From a virus: a stretch of DNA of 52,214 nt. Under the pieces are notes generated by a model that did no database searches, had not been told where the DNA came from, and saw nothing but the letters and a program-made list of their open reading frames with translations. This document shows positions 23,731 through 33,400 of this stretch, in pieces. Positions within the stretch are counted from its first letter, which is position 1. Every line of letters begins with the position of its first letter. A program made the translations under genes and the position numbers. Location of the stretch: the IMG/VR virus record IMGVR_UViG_3300031972_002079, positions 1 to 52,214 of that record; one strand, given 5' to 3'.

Positions 23731-25022
23731 TGTCAGCAACCGAACTATCTATTATAGAAAAATTTACACTCACCAGTGCTAATGGTGAGAATGAAGTTGA
23801 CATCAGTGCAGGTACTGGTGGAGAATTTTTATATTATGAAGATATTTTTTCACCAGTAGTGACTGCAAAAACTTTTGTAATGGACAGTGGTAGAAATAAT
23901 ATTAATTCTAAAAAATTTAACGATCCATTGATGTCTGGATTACCTGTAGTTGGTGGTGAAAAAGCAGATATTAAGATAACAAATCAACGCAATCAATCTC
24001 TTAATCTTACATCATTAAGGGTCTTCAAACCATCTCAGGTAACGCAGGATAACAATAAAGAATTACTTGAATTTAATTTCATTTCAAATGAATATTTTAT
24101 AGATTCAAACAAAAGAGTCTATAGGAAATTACCAGAGAATGTAACGTCCGAGAATGTTCGTAGCATTTTAGATACTGAGATAAAAACAGATAAAGCATTT
24201 ATTACATCTCCATGTTCATCTAATTTTTCATATCAAGGTAATTCTAGAAAACCATTTACTGTTATTATGAACATGTGCCCGAGAGCTATCGGTGAAGAAT
24301 CTGGAAAATCTGCTGGATTTGTTTTCTTTGAAACTAGAAGAGGTTATAATTTTAAATCAATCGAATCCTTAATTAAACAACCGACTCTTACAGAAGGTGG
24401 TGTAAAGGTAGTTTATACTTACGGTGGAACTGCTGATACTCAATACGAATCAAAAAATCCATATGGAACTTATTTAAATACAAATAAGAGGATACTGAAA
24501 TATTCCCAAACACAAGCAAATGATTTGGTAAGGAAAACACAGGTCGGTGCATTTGGTGCAAAAAGATATAATTTTGATCCTTTTTCTGGGTCTATGGAAA
24601 CTGGTGCAGATAAAATAAACTTTGACTGGGAAAATATCGAGGACACAGATTTCTTAGGTAAAGAAAGATATGAACCACCAGAAGATCTTAATCTTTCCAT
24701 GACTAGAATGTTTTCGGGATTAAATGATAAGCAAAGTCTAACTGATCGAGAAGCTATAAACTTTGCTTTCTCAGAATTTTCAATACAAGCACCCATGACA
24801 TATAATAAAATTTTTACACAGATACTAAATATTACAGTTCCACAAAACCTTAATCTACATGCTGGTGACTGTATAGAAGTCAATATAGCAAAACTTGGCT
24901 GTCAATACGAATTTGACAAAGAATTGAGCGGTAAGTTTCTTATTAAAGAACTCTGCCATCAGTTTACAAATTCAAGATCTTACTCACACTTATTAATCAT
25001 ACGAGATACACTAGGAGCTTAA
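23730..25022 (+). CDS. Baseplate hub protein, gp27-like
   Basis: 430 aa. The C-terminal block SGKFLIKELCHQFTNSRSY..LLIIRDTLG, after LNITVPQNLNLHAGDCIEV, is the pattern of gp27/Mu gp44-type hub proteins, which form the trimeric ring holding the spike. Position between the hub lysozyme-like protein and the gp5-like spike supports this. N-terminal half not recognised. Confidence 0.65.
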   Translation: MSATELSIIEKFTLTSANGENEVDISAGTGGEFLYYEDIFSPVVTAKTFVMDSGRNNINSKKFNDPLMSGLPVVGGEKADIKITNQRNQSLNLTSLRVFKPSQVTQDNNKELLEFNFISNEYFIDSNKRVYRKLPENVTSENVRSILDTEIKTDKAFITSPCSSNFSYQGNSRKPFTVIMNMCPRAIGEESGKSAGFVFFETRRGYNFKSIESLIKQPTLTEGGVKVVYTYGGTADTQYESKNPYGTYLNTNKRILKYSQTQANDLVRKTQVGAFGAKRYNFDPFSGSMETGADKINFDWENIEDTDFLGKERYEPPEDLNLSMTRMFSGLNDKQSLTDREAINFAFSEFSIQAPMTYNKIFTQILNITVPQNLNLHAGDCIEVNIAKLGCQYEFDKELSGKFLIKELCHQFTNSRSYSHLLIIRDTLGA

Positions 25023-25025
25023 CCT

Positions 25026-25253
25026 ATGGAAAACATCGAAACTCACATCGCTAAGGACAAAGAGATCCTTGATAATCCTCTAATTTCCCCCAATCAGCGT
25101 CGTCATATTGAAGGCGAACTGCATGATTTGGAAGAATATGCTGAAAACCACAAAAAAGAAATTGAAGCAGGAGATCATCATGATCCCACTTACTTAGAAC
25201 TCTTCTGTGATCAAAATCCTTCCGAACCAGAATGCCTTGTGTACGAGGATTAA
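25026..25253 (+). CDS. cp12: CP12, Calvin cycle inhibitor
   Basis: 75 aa. The C-terminal CDQNPSEPECLVYED (Cys61, Cys70, acidic end) is the CP12 GAPDH-binding signature; the DLEEYAENH helix binds phosphoribulokinase in host proteins. It lacks the N-terminal Cys pair, as do many phage and Prochlorococcus forms. Expected to lock GAPDH and PRK and shift carbon to the pentose phosphate pathway. Good AGGAG site 10 bases upstream. It sits, oddly, within the baseplate gene block. Confidence 0.95.
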   Translation: MENIETHIAKDKEILDNPLISPNQRRHIEGELHDLEEYAENHKKEIEAGDHHDPTYLELFCDQNPSEPECLVYED

Positions 25254-25256
25254 TTA

Positions 25257-27770
25257 ATGTCAGTTACAGACTCTCTGTTCAATAGTTCTTTTTTTGGCCG
25301 TGATGGTTATCGATATTGGATTGGCAAAGTGCCGTTCAGTAAAACTATCAATGAAGGCTATAACTGGGGAGAGAGAGTACCTGTTAGAATTTTAGGATAT
25401 CATACTGAAGATAGATCAATACTTCCAGACAAAGATTTACCAGTAGCAATAATTAAAAGACCCACCAGCATGGGATCTGGGAATAATGCTTCCAGTGGAA
25501 TTGTTGGTGGTGAACTTGTAACTGGATATTTTGTAGATGCTGATCAAGCACAACAACCAATTATTGATGGTATATTAGGTTGGTTTGATAAAGATGCTCC
25601 AAGCATAACTGGTAATGAGTATCAAGATGTAAATAGTGGAGTTAATCCATTTGAGTCATCATTTCCTTATACCGATAACCTTCCATTCTGGAGAGTGGCA
25701 GCAGAAGGTAAACTTCCAGACATAGGATCAAATACATCTACACAGGGTAAAGAATCTAAACCATCAGGAAATTTTAAAGCTACCGTAGTTTCTGACTCTA
25801 CACCTTATTCATATTTTGTCCCCAGTAATGGAAATACTTGGGAGATGATGAACCTGATGGAGGAATTTAGTGGTCCGAATAATTGTGGAACCGACACTAT
25901 TTCTAGAATTCAAGTTGAGATATCAAAGATTGCAACCATACTAAGCGGGGTAAAAAAATATTACGCACTATATGTTCTTGGCACTGTCAATAAAGTATAT
26001 GACTTTGCTGGACAAATTAATAATATCATTGAAAATATTGCTGCAGTATTAAGAACACTTATACAAAGAGTTAGAAACTGGGTACTCAGACAAGTTAGAC
26101 AATTAATATCTAATGCAATAGATCTGATCTTAGGAGACGTTTCAAAAGATTTAGCAGACTCAATCCTTGCAAAAGTTCTTGATATTTTATTTTGTATCTT
26201 TCAAACCACGATAGATGAACTTCCTGGATTGATTGGTGACTTCCTTGCTGCTCTCCTCAATAAATTAGCATCTGCTCCATTATGTGCTGCTGAAAAGTTT
26301 GTAAATGCTTTAATTAATAATGTTTTGGGCGCATTGCAAGGTGCATTAAATGAAGCTATGGAGGAGATTAGCACATATCTAGATGGTATCTTAGATATTG
26401 GTGGTGCCATCATGGATGTCATTGATCAAATTCTTGGTATCCTTGGTTTCTTATGTTTGACCAAAAACTGTTCTGAAGTTACAAAATTCAATTCTAGTCC
26501 TTGGGGTGGTCCAACAAAACAACAAAAAGATAATTATAATGAGTTCTTGACTAAATTAGAAATACCAGACCCAACGGCGGGAGCTCTTTCATGGTTAGAA
26601 GCATCAGGATTAGGAGATACTTCTGGTCCTAGTGCTTGTGATATTGCAGGTGGTAATGAATGCACTCCACCAACTGTAAGTATTTTTGGTGGCAATCCAA
26701 CAGCAGAGGCATTGGCATCAGCAGTTGTTAGCAGAAAAGGCAATATCATTGGAGTTTTACTTTCTCAAGCAGGATCAGGATATAAGTATCCTCCATTCGT
26801 TGCATTTGATGATCCCTGTAATTATGGTTCTGGAGGAGCTGGTTATGCTGAGATTGACGTTGATGGTGGATTGACAGGTATTGTTATTACAAATCCTGGT
26901 TGGGGATATATTGATGTTCCTGATGGATCTAATAGTAATGACCCTAATGACTTTGCAAAAAGTCCTGTTGGTGGTGGAGAAGATGGAGTTCTAATAGACT
27001 TACCCACTATTATAGATGATACTGAGAATGCAGACGGTGGTGGTGGAACTATTAATCCTGGAGTTCCTATTCCTGGTAGTGGAGATCTACCTGGTATTGA
27101 CATCCCTGATTCTGGTAATCAGATCGATGATGGTGATGGAGATGATACATTAACCCTTGATCCTGGTGACGGCATAGATGATACTATCATCGACATTGGT
27201 CCTGGTGATGGTGGTGAAGATGATACAAATATCATTGTTCCTGTTGTTGGATGTTTAACTGGATTCACCATTATCTCTACTGGATATGGATACGCTCAGG
27301 GTGATACATTTATTGTTACTCCACCTATGCCAGGTCTTATATTGGAAGGAAGATATACAGATTCTGGCCAATTAGTCGAGATTGTCATTAAAGGTGAGCA
27401 ATGTGGATTTGTTGAAATTCCAGATGTAACGATAAATAGTAAGACTGGTAATGGTGTTAGGGTGAAACCTAATATACTCTTCACTGAGGCATCTAAATTT
27501 ACTATAGAAGAACAACGTAGGTATCGTTCTAGTACACTTTCTGTCATACAATGTACTTCAAAACCTAAAGAGTTAGTTGGTTATGTGAATGGTCAACCAT
27601 ACTATGGTCCATACCATATCCATAAAGGAAAGAAAATGGTTGGTGCTGCTCATAATCCTAGGCCACATGCATTCATCTTTGATACAGCAGAAGAAAGTTT
27701 AAATCAACTAGAACCTACTGTAATCAGAAGAAATACAGTATCAAGTACACCCGAGGATATTAACCAATGA
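25257..27770 (+). CDS. Baseplate spike/hub protein with gp5 OB-fold
   Basis: 837 aa. N-terminal 110 residues match the gp5 OB domain: FFGRDGYRYWIGKV, VPVRILGYHTEDRS, LPVAIIKRPTSMGSG, then GELVTGYFVDADQAQQP. A helical middle (about 210-390) follows, then Gly/Asp-rich repeats (IGPGDGGEDD and similar) and beta-repeat units ending in GY (SQAGSGYKYPP, NPGWGY, STGYGY). No gp5-type lysozyme domain is visible. The C-terminal YYGPYHIHKGKKMVG-A is typical of phage spike proteins. 3 bases follow CP12's stop. Confidence 0.75.
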   Translation: MSVTDSLFNSSFFGRDGYRYWIGKVPFSKTINEGYNWGERVPVRILGYHTEDRSILPDKDLPVAIIKRPTSMGSGNNASSGIVGGELVTGYFVDADQAQQPIIDGILGWFDKDAPSITGNEYQDVNSGVNPFESSFPYTDNLPFWRVAAEGKLPDIGSNTSTQGKESKPSGNFKATVVSDSTPYSYFVPSNGNTWEMMNLMEEFSGPNNCGTDTISRIQVEISKIATILSGVKKYYALYVLGTVNKVYDFAGQINNIIENIAAVLRTLIQRVRNWVLRQVRQLISNAIDLILGDVSKDLADSILAKVLDILFCIFQTTIDELPGLIGDFLAALLNKLASAPLCAAEKFVNALINNVLGALQGALNEAMEEISTYLDGILDIGGAIMDVIDQILGILGFLCLTKNCSEVTKFNSSPWGGPTKQQKDNYNEFLTKLEIPDPTAGALSWLEASGLGDTSGPSACDIAGGNECTPPTVSIFGGNPTAEALASAVVSRKGNIIGVLLSQAGSGYKYPPFVAFDDPCNYGSGGAGYAEIDVDGGLTGIVITNPGWGYIDVPDGSNSNDPNDFAKSPVGGGEDGVLIDLPTIIDDTENADGGGGTINPGVPIPGSGDLPGIDIPDSGNQIDDGDGDDTLTLDPGDGIDDTIIDIGPGDGGEDDTNIIVPVVGCLTGFTIISTGYGYAQGDTFIVTPPMPGLILEGRYTDSGQLVEIVIKGEQCGFVEIPDVTINSKTGNGVRVKPNILFTEASKFTIEEQRRYRSSTLSVIQCTSKPKELVGYVNGQPYYGPYHIHKGKKMVGAAHNPRPHAFIFDTAEESLNQLEPTVIRRNTVSSTPEDINQ

Positions 27771-28336
27771 GCCAAAGAACTTACAGGTTACTAGATAACG
27801 AAAATGCTTCCATCATGTGTGGACCAGGAAGACATGATAATACTGGTCGTGAATTAACTACATGGACCAGAGCTGGTAATTCAGATACCCAATGGAATAA
27901 TGGTGCTAGAACTATTGTGACATCTGGTGCATTTAAAGAAGTATGTAATGTAGATCCAGCAGATGTTAAACAAAAAGAACAAGTTGCAAAATCCATATAT
28001 TGCAAGAACGGCGATTTCGTGGTTGTTGCTGATAATATTAAGTTTAAAGCAAAAAATATCTTGTTTGAAACTGAGGGTGCAGGGGGAGATGGTCAGATTG
28101 AGTTAAGAGCAAATGGAATCGTGAGTATCAACTCAAATGAAACTGTTCAAATCTCTGGTGGTGAAGTTCAAATTGTCTCAGAAAAAAATGTAGTTATTGA
28201 TTCTACTGGATTCATCTACTTAATTGGTGATGTTAAAGGTTCTGGAGCTGCCAGTGCAGTAAGCAGTGTAAAAAGTCTTATTACTGGTCAATGGGGAACT
28301 CTGTTATCTGATATTTCTAAAACATTGAGGGTTTAA
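27767..28336 (+). CDS. Spike needle protein (gp5 C-terminal-like beta-helix)
   Basis: 189 aa. Residues about 80-150 are short repeating beta segments (DFVVVADNIKFKAKNILFE, IELRANGIVSINSNETVQI, VQIVSEKNVVI), like the triple-stranded beta-prism of T4 gp5 and VgrG. The start overlaps the previous gene (ATGA), so OB-domain and needle are made as separate chains. Confidence 0.72.
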   Translation: MSQRTYRLLDNENASIMCGPGRHDNTGRELTTWTRAGNSDTQWNNGARTIVTSGAFKEVCNVDPADVKQKEQVAKSIYCKNGDFVVVADNIKFKAKNILFETEGAGGDGQIELRANGIVSINSNETVQISGGEVQIVSEKNVVIDSTGFIYLIGDVKGSGAASAVSSVKSLITGQWGTLLSDISKTLRV

Positions 28337-28339
28337 ATT

Positions 28340-29278
28340 ATGGCAGCATCATTAGAAGCACTATCATCTGGTAAATTCCATGTTGGCACGGTATCAAGTC
28401 AACAGATTATGGGATCTCCCGTAAGTTTTAGTTCTATAATACCAGGTACTCTTACTGCATCTGGACCTGCTTATATTGGTCAATGTGTTGGCGGTGATAT
28501 TGCCAACGCCGCTTTAAGTGTTGGACCGAGACTTGTTCCAACTGGACTTTTAGGTATTGGAGTTCCTACTCCTGGAATTGCATCTTTAATAGTGTATGGA
28601 GCTCCAATGGCAATTCAAGCCAATGGTGGTGTAAACGTTATTGGATTATTTAATGTAAGTGGTATTGCAACGAAAGCGGGTGCAGATGTAAAAGCATCTG
28701 TAAGTACTACGGGAGGTTGTACCGTTGAAGCTTCATCAACTGCAAACGCAAGAAATAATGCTACTGCTGGAGCTATCACATGTTCAAAAATCAAGGCAGG
28801 TTTTGGTGCATTTGCTAGTGTTGCTGCACCATTCAAACAATTTGATATCCCACACCCAACTAAAGGTAAAGGTTGGAGACTTGCACATGCTGCACTAGAA
28901 GGCCCAGAAATGGGTGTATATTATCGTGGAAAGACTAAAGAAAAAATAATTAAATTACCAGAATACTGGACTGAACTTGTCCATGAAGAGTCAATAACTG
29001 TTCAGTTAACACCAATTGGCAAAGCATGTAGTAGTTTACATGTTAAAAAAATTGAAGATAATGTTGTAACTGTTGGTCATCAAGCACAAGATCTAGAATA
29101 CTTTTATATTATTCATGGAGAAAGAAAAGATCTTGGTGATCTAATTGTTGAATATAGAGGAGATAAACCAGAAGACTTTAAGATCTCTAAAGAGAAGATA
29201 AAACGCAATGGTGAAGTTATTATAGATAATGGACATAAAGGTTTAGCACCTCTACCACTCAATCCTTTAGGTAATTAA
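28340..29278 (+). CDS. Virion structural protein, fibre-like
   Basis: 312 aa. Small-residue-rich repetitive N-terminal half (Ala/Gly/Thr), then IPHPTKGKGWRLAHAALEGPE, a motif shared by phage fibre/appendage end domains, and a compact C-terminal domain. Likely a baseplate appendage or spike accessory; exact role unknown. Confidence 0.65.
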   Translation: MAASLEALSSGKFHVGTVSSQQIMGSPVSFSSIIPGTLTASGPAYIGQCVGGDIANAALSVGPRLVPTGLLGIGVPTPGIASLIVYGAPMAIQANGGVNVIGLFNVSGIATKAGADVKASVSTTGGCTVEASSTANARNNATAGAITCSKIKAGFGAFASVAAPFKQFDIPHPTKGKGWRLAHAALEGPEMGVYYRGKTKEKIIKLPEYWTELVHEESITVQLTPIGKACSSLHVKKIEDNVVTVGHQAQDLEYFYIIHGERKDLGDLIVEYRGDKPEDFKISKEKIKRNGEVIIDNGHKGLAPLPLNPLGN

Positions 29279-29280
29279 TC

Positions 29281-30000
29281 ATGGCAAAATCACCACTACA
29301 AAAAACATACGATATAGAACTAGATCAGATTGATAAAGATGTTGCATATCTAGAAACTAGATTTGATGATCATACCGAACAAATCACACAGATTGAAAAT
29401 TTATCAAAAGCAAGTGATGCAGAATATGCACAAACTGTTATTATTGCCAACAGTTATTTGGGTCAAGCGGTAGACTTTGGAGATACTGCTGTTTCTTGTG
29501 GTTGTTCTATACTAGTGACCACAGAAACCGCTTATGAATCTGCCAGGGCTAAAATGACAAATGTTAATAATAATCCTAATTATGGCGGGGACGATCCAAA
29601 TGAAGACGTTGGCACAGTCAGTTTAACAAGTAATGAGGGTCCTAATACAACTTTAAATCCAGTCAATTATGGAAAAGGTTATCAAAATGTGATTGAAGAA
29701 TCGGACACCACAGCAATGTTGAACTATGTCCAGTTATTCCAACCATCACCTGGTATTTGCACTCAAACTTGTTCTGAACTTTATACCGCTCAACAACAAG
29801 CTTTGACTGATCTTAATAATGCAAGATCATCTCCTGATAGAACTCTATACGGTACTCAATCAGCAATCATTAAAGACGAGGCACAAGAATATAGAAACCA
29901 GAGGTGGGCGCTTAGAAAAGGTAAGCAAAATACTGAAGAACGTCGTCAAAGAATCGTGAACTTCTATCCTAATGCAGGTCCAGCTGGCATTGGAACTTGA
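29281..30000 (+). CDS. Virion structural protein, unknown
   Basis: 239 aa, two bases after the previous stop. Helical ends with a polar, Cys-containing middle (VSCGCSILV, CTQTCSELY). Last gene of the baseplate block; its TGA stop is part of the -35 box of the next promoter. Confidence 0.65.
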   Translation: MAKSPLQKTYDIELDQIDKDVAYLETRFDDHTEQITQIENLSKASDAEYAQTVIIANSYLGQAVDFGDTAVSCGCSILVTTETAYESARAKMTNVNNNPNYGGDDPNEDVGTVSLTSNEGPNTTLNPVNYGKGYQNVIEESDTTAMLNYVQLFQPSPGICTQTCSELYTAQQQALTDLNNARSSPDRTLYGTQSAIIKDEAQEYRNQRWALRKGKQNTEERRQRIVNFYPNAGPAGIGT

Positions 30001-30025
30001 CACAGCATCAATAATCCCCTATAAT
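29997..30025 (+). promoter_or_regulatory. Consensus sigma70-type promoter before the tRNA segment
   Basis: TTGACA (29997-30002), 17 bp, TATAAT (30020-30025). Would drive the 61-aa gene and the two tRNAs. Confidence 0.88.
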
Positions 30026-30046
30026 ATCTGAATATTCATAGATACA

Positions 30047-30232
30047 ATGAAATACAATCTACCTGAAAAAAATAAGACGACTAAAGAAAATGTAGATGAG
30101 GCGAACGAAGGGTTGTATTATTGCACAATGAATTTGCCTGAAGCTGCGGCACATTGTGGTATGACTCACAAAGAAATGAAAATGACATTTTTTGAATACC
30201 TTAAGCATCAACCACCTATATGTGATATTTGA
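30047..30232 (+). CDS. Small protein, possible helix-turn-helix
   Basis: 61 aa. The helical stretch NLPEAAAHCGMTHKEMKMTF looks like a helix-turn-helix of the kind seen in small phage regulators, but this is only a visual impression. Lies between a sigma70 promoter and tRNA genes. Confidence 0.6.
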   Translation: MKYNLPEKNKTTKENVDEANEGLYYCTMNLPEAAAHCGMTHKEMKMTFFEYLKHQPPICDI

Positions 30233-30240
30233 TTGCTTAA

Positions 30241-30312
30241 GGGACTGTCGCATATTGGTTAATGCTCTCTGCTTATAACGGGGTAAACTGGGTTCAATTC
30301 CCAGCAGTCCTA
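30241..30312 (+). tRNA. tRNA-Ile (anticodon UAU)
   Basis: Full cloverleaf: acceptor GGGACTG/CAGTCCT (one G-U pair), D stem GCAT/ATGC, anticodon stem CTCTG/CGGGG, loop CTTATAA with anticodon TAT (30274-30276), T arm CTGGG-TTCAATT-CCCAG. No encoded CCA. Decodes AUA. Confidence 0.85.
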
Positions 30313-30315
30313 TTC

Positions 30316-30388
30316 GCTTCCTTAGCAATCTGGTGAATGCAGCAAACTCATAATTTGCCTAAGGAGAGTTCGATCCTCTCAGGAAGCA
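30316..30388 (+). tRNA. tRNA with CAU anticodon (Met or Ile2)
   Basis: Acceptor GCTTCCT/AGGAAGC, anticodon stem GCAAA/TTTGC, loop CTCATAA with CAT (30349-30351), T arm GAGAG-TTCGATC-CTCTC. Starts 3 bases after the previous tRNA. CAU may be elongator Met, or Ile for AUA if modified to lysidine. Confidence 0.85.
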
Positions 30389-30419
30389 TCAGGGCCTCAT
30401 AATAATAATTTAAAAGTCG

Positions 30420-30426
30420 CTAAATA
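30420..30426 (+). promoter_or_regulatory. Late promoter motif CTAAATA
   Basis: 34 bases before the large fibre gene, after the tRNA pair. Confidence 0.75.
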
Positions 30427-30460
30427 AATCATAATGCAAAGTTAGCGAACTTTTATATCC

Positions 30461-33400
30461 ATGCCTCTTAGTAAACTACAGAATTTTATTAAGAACACCG
30501 AAGGTAAGATTCTATATGTGAATCCCAACGACATCGGTGCCACTGATAGTATAGAAAATCAGGGTAATTCACTCTCTCAGCCCTTCAAAACAGTTCAGAG
30601 AGCACTTTTAGAATCGGCAAGATTTTCGTATGTAAGAGGAAACGATAACGATCTGTTTGATAGAACTACGATCCTCCTCTTTCCTGGTGTTCATTTCATC
30701 GATAATAGACCAGGATTTAAGATTAAAGATGATAATGGAATTGCAAAGGCAATCTCTCCTGCTGGTACAGAAACTCTCGCTCAGTCTACACTAACCCTAT
30801 CACTATCTTCAGTATTCGATTTGGGTGTCGAAGATAATATGCTCTATAAGTTTAACGATCACAGAGGTGGCGTTATTCTTCCTAGAGGTACTGCTATTGT
30901 TGGTTTTGACTTAAGAAAAACCAAAATTAAACCATTATATGTTCCAAACCCAACAGATGATGCAGCCCCAGACACTTCTCTAATTCGTCTAACTGGTACG
31001 TGTTACTTTAGAGACTTTACTTTCTTTGATGGAGATTTGAATTCTCAGGTCTATACAGATCCTTCAGATTTCTCCGCGATTAACAAATCAACACCAACAT
31101 TCTCTCACCATAAACTAACTTGTTTTGGTTTTGCTGATGGTGTTAACACTGTTGACGGTACAGGTCTAACTGACCTTGACATGTATTATAGCAAACTATC
31201 TAATGCTTTCAACGAAGCATCTGGTAGAAATATTGACCAGAAGTTCCCAGCTGAACCATTAGGATTCTCTAAGAGTAGAGTTGAATGGGAAATTGTTGGT
31301 GCGTTCCAAGCAGACCCAATTTCAATTAGGACTATTCAAGCTGGTGATGGTGTTACACCATCCACTTTGATCACTGTTGAAACAAACAATCCACATAAAC
31401 TAACAGTTGGTACACCAGTTAAGGTTAGAGGTGTAACTCCTGCGGATTATAATGTTTCGACATTCGTTACTTCAGTTACCGATGCAACTACATTTGGTTA
31501 TCTGCTAGCAGATGCAGAACCTACTCTACTTGCCACTGGTAATGTCTCTGGTGCCACTGTAACGATCGAAACTGATACTGTTACTGGTGCATCACCATAT
31601 GTCTTTAACGTGTCTCTCAGATCCGTTTTCGGCATGAATGGTATGCTTGCTGATGGTGCAACTGCCTCTGGCTTTAAGTCAATGGTTGTGGCACAGTTTA
31701 CGGCCGTATCACTACAAAAAGATGACCGTGCTTTCGTTAAGTATAACCCAGTATCTAGAACATATGATGGTATTTCCATCACTAAGGTAACTGGTTCTCA
31801 ATTAGCAACGGAATCTAGTTCTACAAACTCTAATACTGTTTATCACCTAGACAGTAGAGCTATCTACCGCAAAGGATGGGAGACTTCCCACATTAAGATG
31901 ATAAATGATTCAATCATTCAGGTTGTGTCTGTGTTCGCCATTGGATTTAATGGTCATTTCCTTTGTGAGTCTGGTGGTGATGCTTCTATTACTAACTCTA
32001 ACTCCAACTTTGGCCAGATCGCTCTAATCTCTGATGGATTTAAGGCAGAGGCATTTACAAAAGATGACCAGGGATATGTTACTGGTATTATTGCACCACA
32101 AACGGTTCCACAAAGTGAATCTAATATAGATCTATTCACTCTTGATGTTGATAAAACAAAGCAAGTAGGTATTAATAGTCATCTCTACCTATTTGGATTT
32201 ACAGATCAAGATAACCCACCTGCAATTATTTCTCAAGGTTATCGTATTGGTGCCAGAAAAAATGATAAACTATTTGTCAATCTTACTAGTGGAGCTGGTA
32301 CAACTGCATATTCTGCACCAATTCTAATTACCGACAATATAATCGGTGCAGCAACCACGATTGCAACTGGTCTAGGATCTAAAGAAAGAATTACTAAAAT
32401 TGTTGGACTAGATGCAGAGGGTAGATTTAGTTGTCAGGTCAATCACAACCTAGTAACTGGTGAGAAGGTTCGTATTATAAGTGAAGACGGCGATTTACCA
32501 GAGAATCTAGTTGAAGATAGAATATACTATGCCATCACTGATGGTATTAATCTTGCTCTATTCCGTGTTGCTTCAACTTCCAGTGATGCACTTAGAGGAG
32601 AAGCAATTACAGTTTATGGTGGAACTGGTTTAAGAGTTGAAAGTCGTATATCCGATAAAGCTGCAAACGAAATTGGATGCCCTGTACTATTTGATACAAA
32701 TCAAAATAACTGGTTCATTCATTGTAAGGAAGATAATGATATCTACACAGAGATTGTTGCTAGAGGTGTAACAGGTATTGGTGCTCAAACCAGTGAAACA
32801 TTTATCAAGAGACTTTCTGATAACAGATCCATTGGAGACAAAGTTTATAAACTAAGATATTTTGTACCAAAAGAATCAACGATCGGTAGAGATCCAGTAA
32901 ACGGATTTATTCTACAGGATAGTAATAACACATCCAGTAGAAATGATCAGGACTTCACTATTTCTTCTATTGATACATCTGATTTTGAATTTGATAGAAA
33001 CCCAAGATACATTTCTACTTGTGCCACAAGTGGATCAACAGTTACAGTTAGAGTTGATAAGCCACATGACCTATTTGTTGGTGATATAATTAATATTCTT
33101 GATGTACAAAGTACAACAAACACTGCTGGTATCGCAAAGAGTGGATTTAACGGTAAATTTACAGTTACTGGTATCCTCGATGATCTGACCTTTACACATG
33201 GCACTACTGATATTGATAATATCGGGAGATCCACTGGTGATTTCACGTCTGACATGAACACCAGAACTCAACTCATGGCAAGATACCAGAGAGTTGATAA
33301 CAATAGAAATGTTTCACTATACAGATCTGAAATAATTCAACAGCACAATCCTGGTATTAGTGATGGTATCTACCACTTCAACATTCTTTGTGCTGATAAC

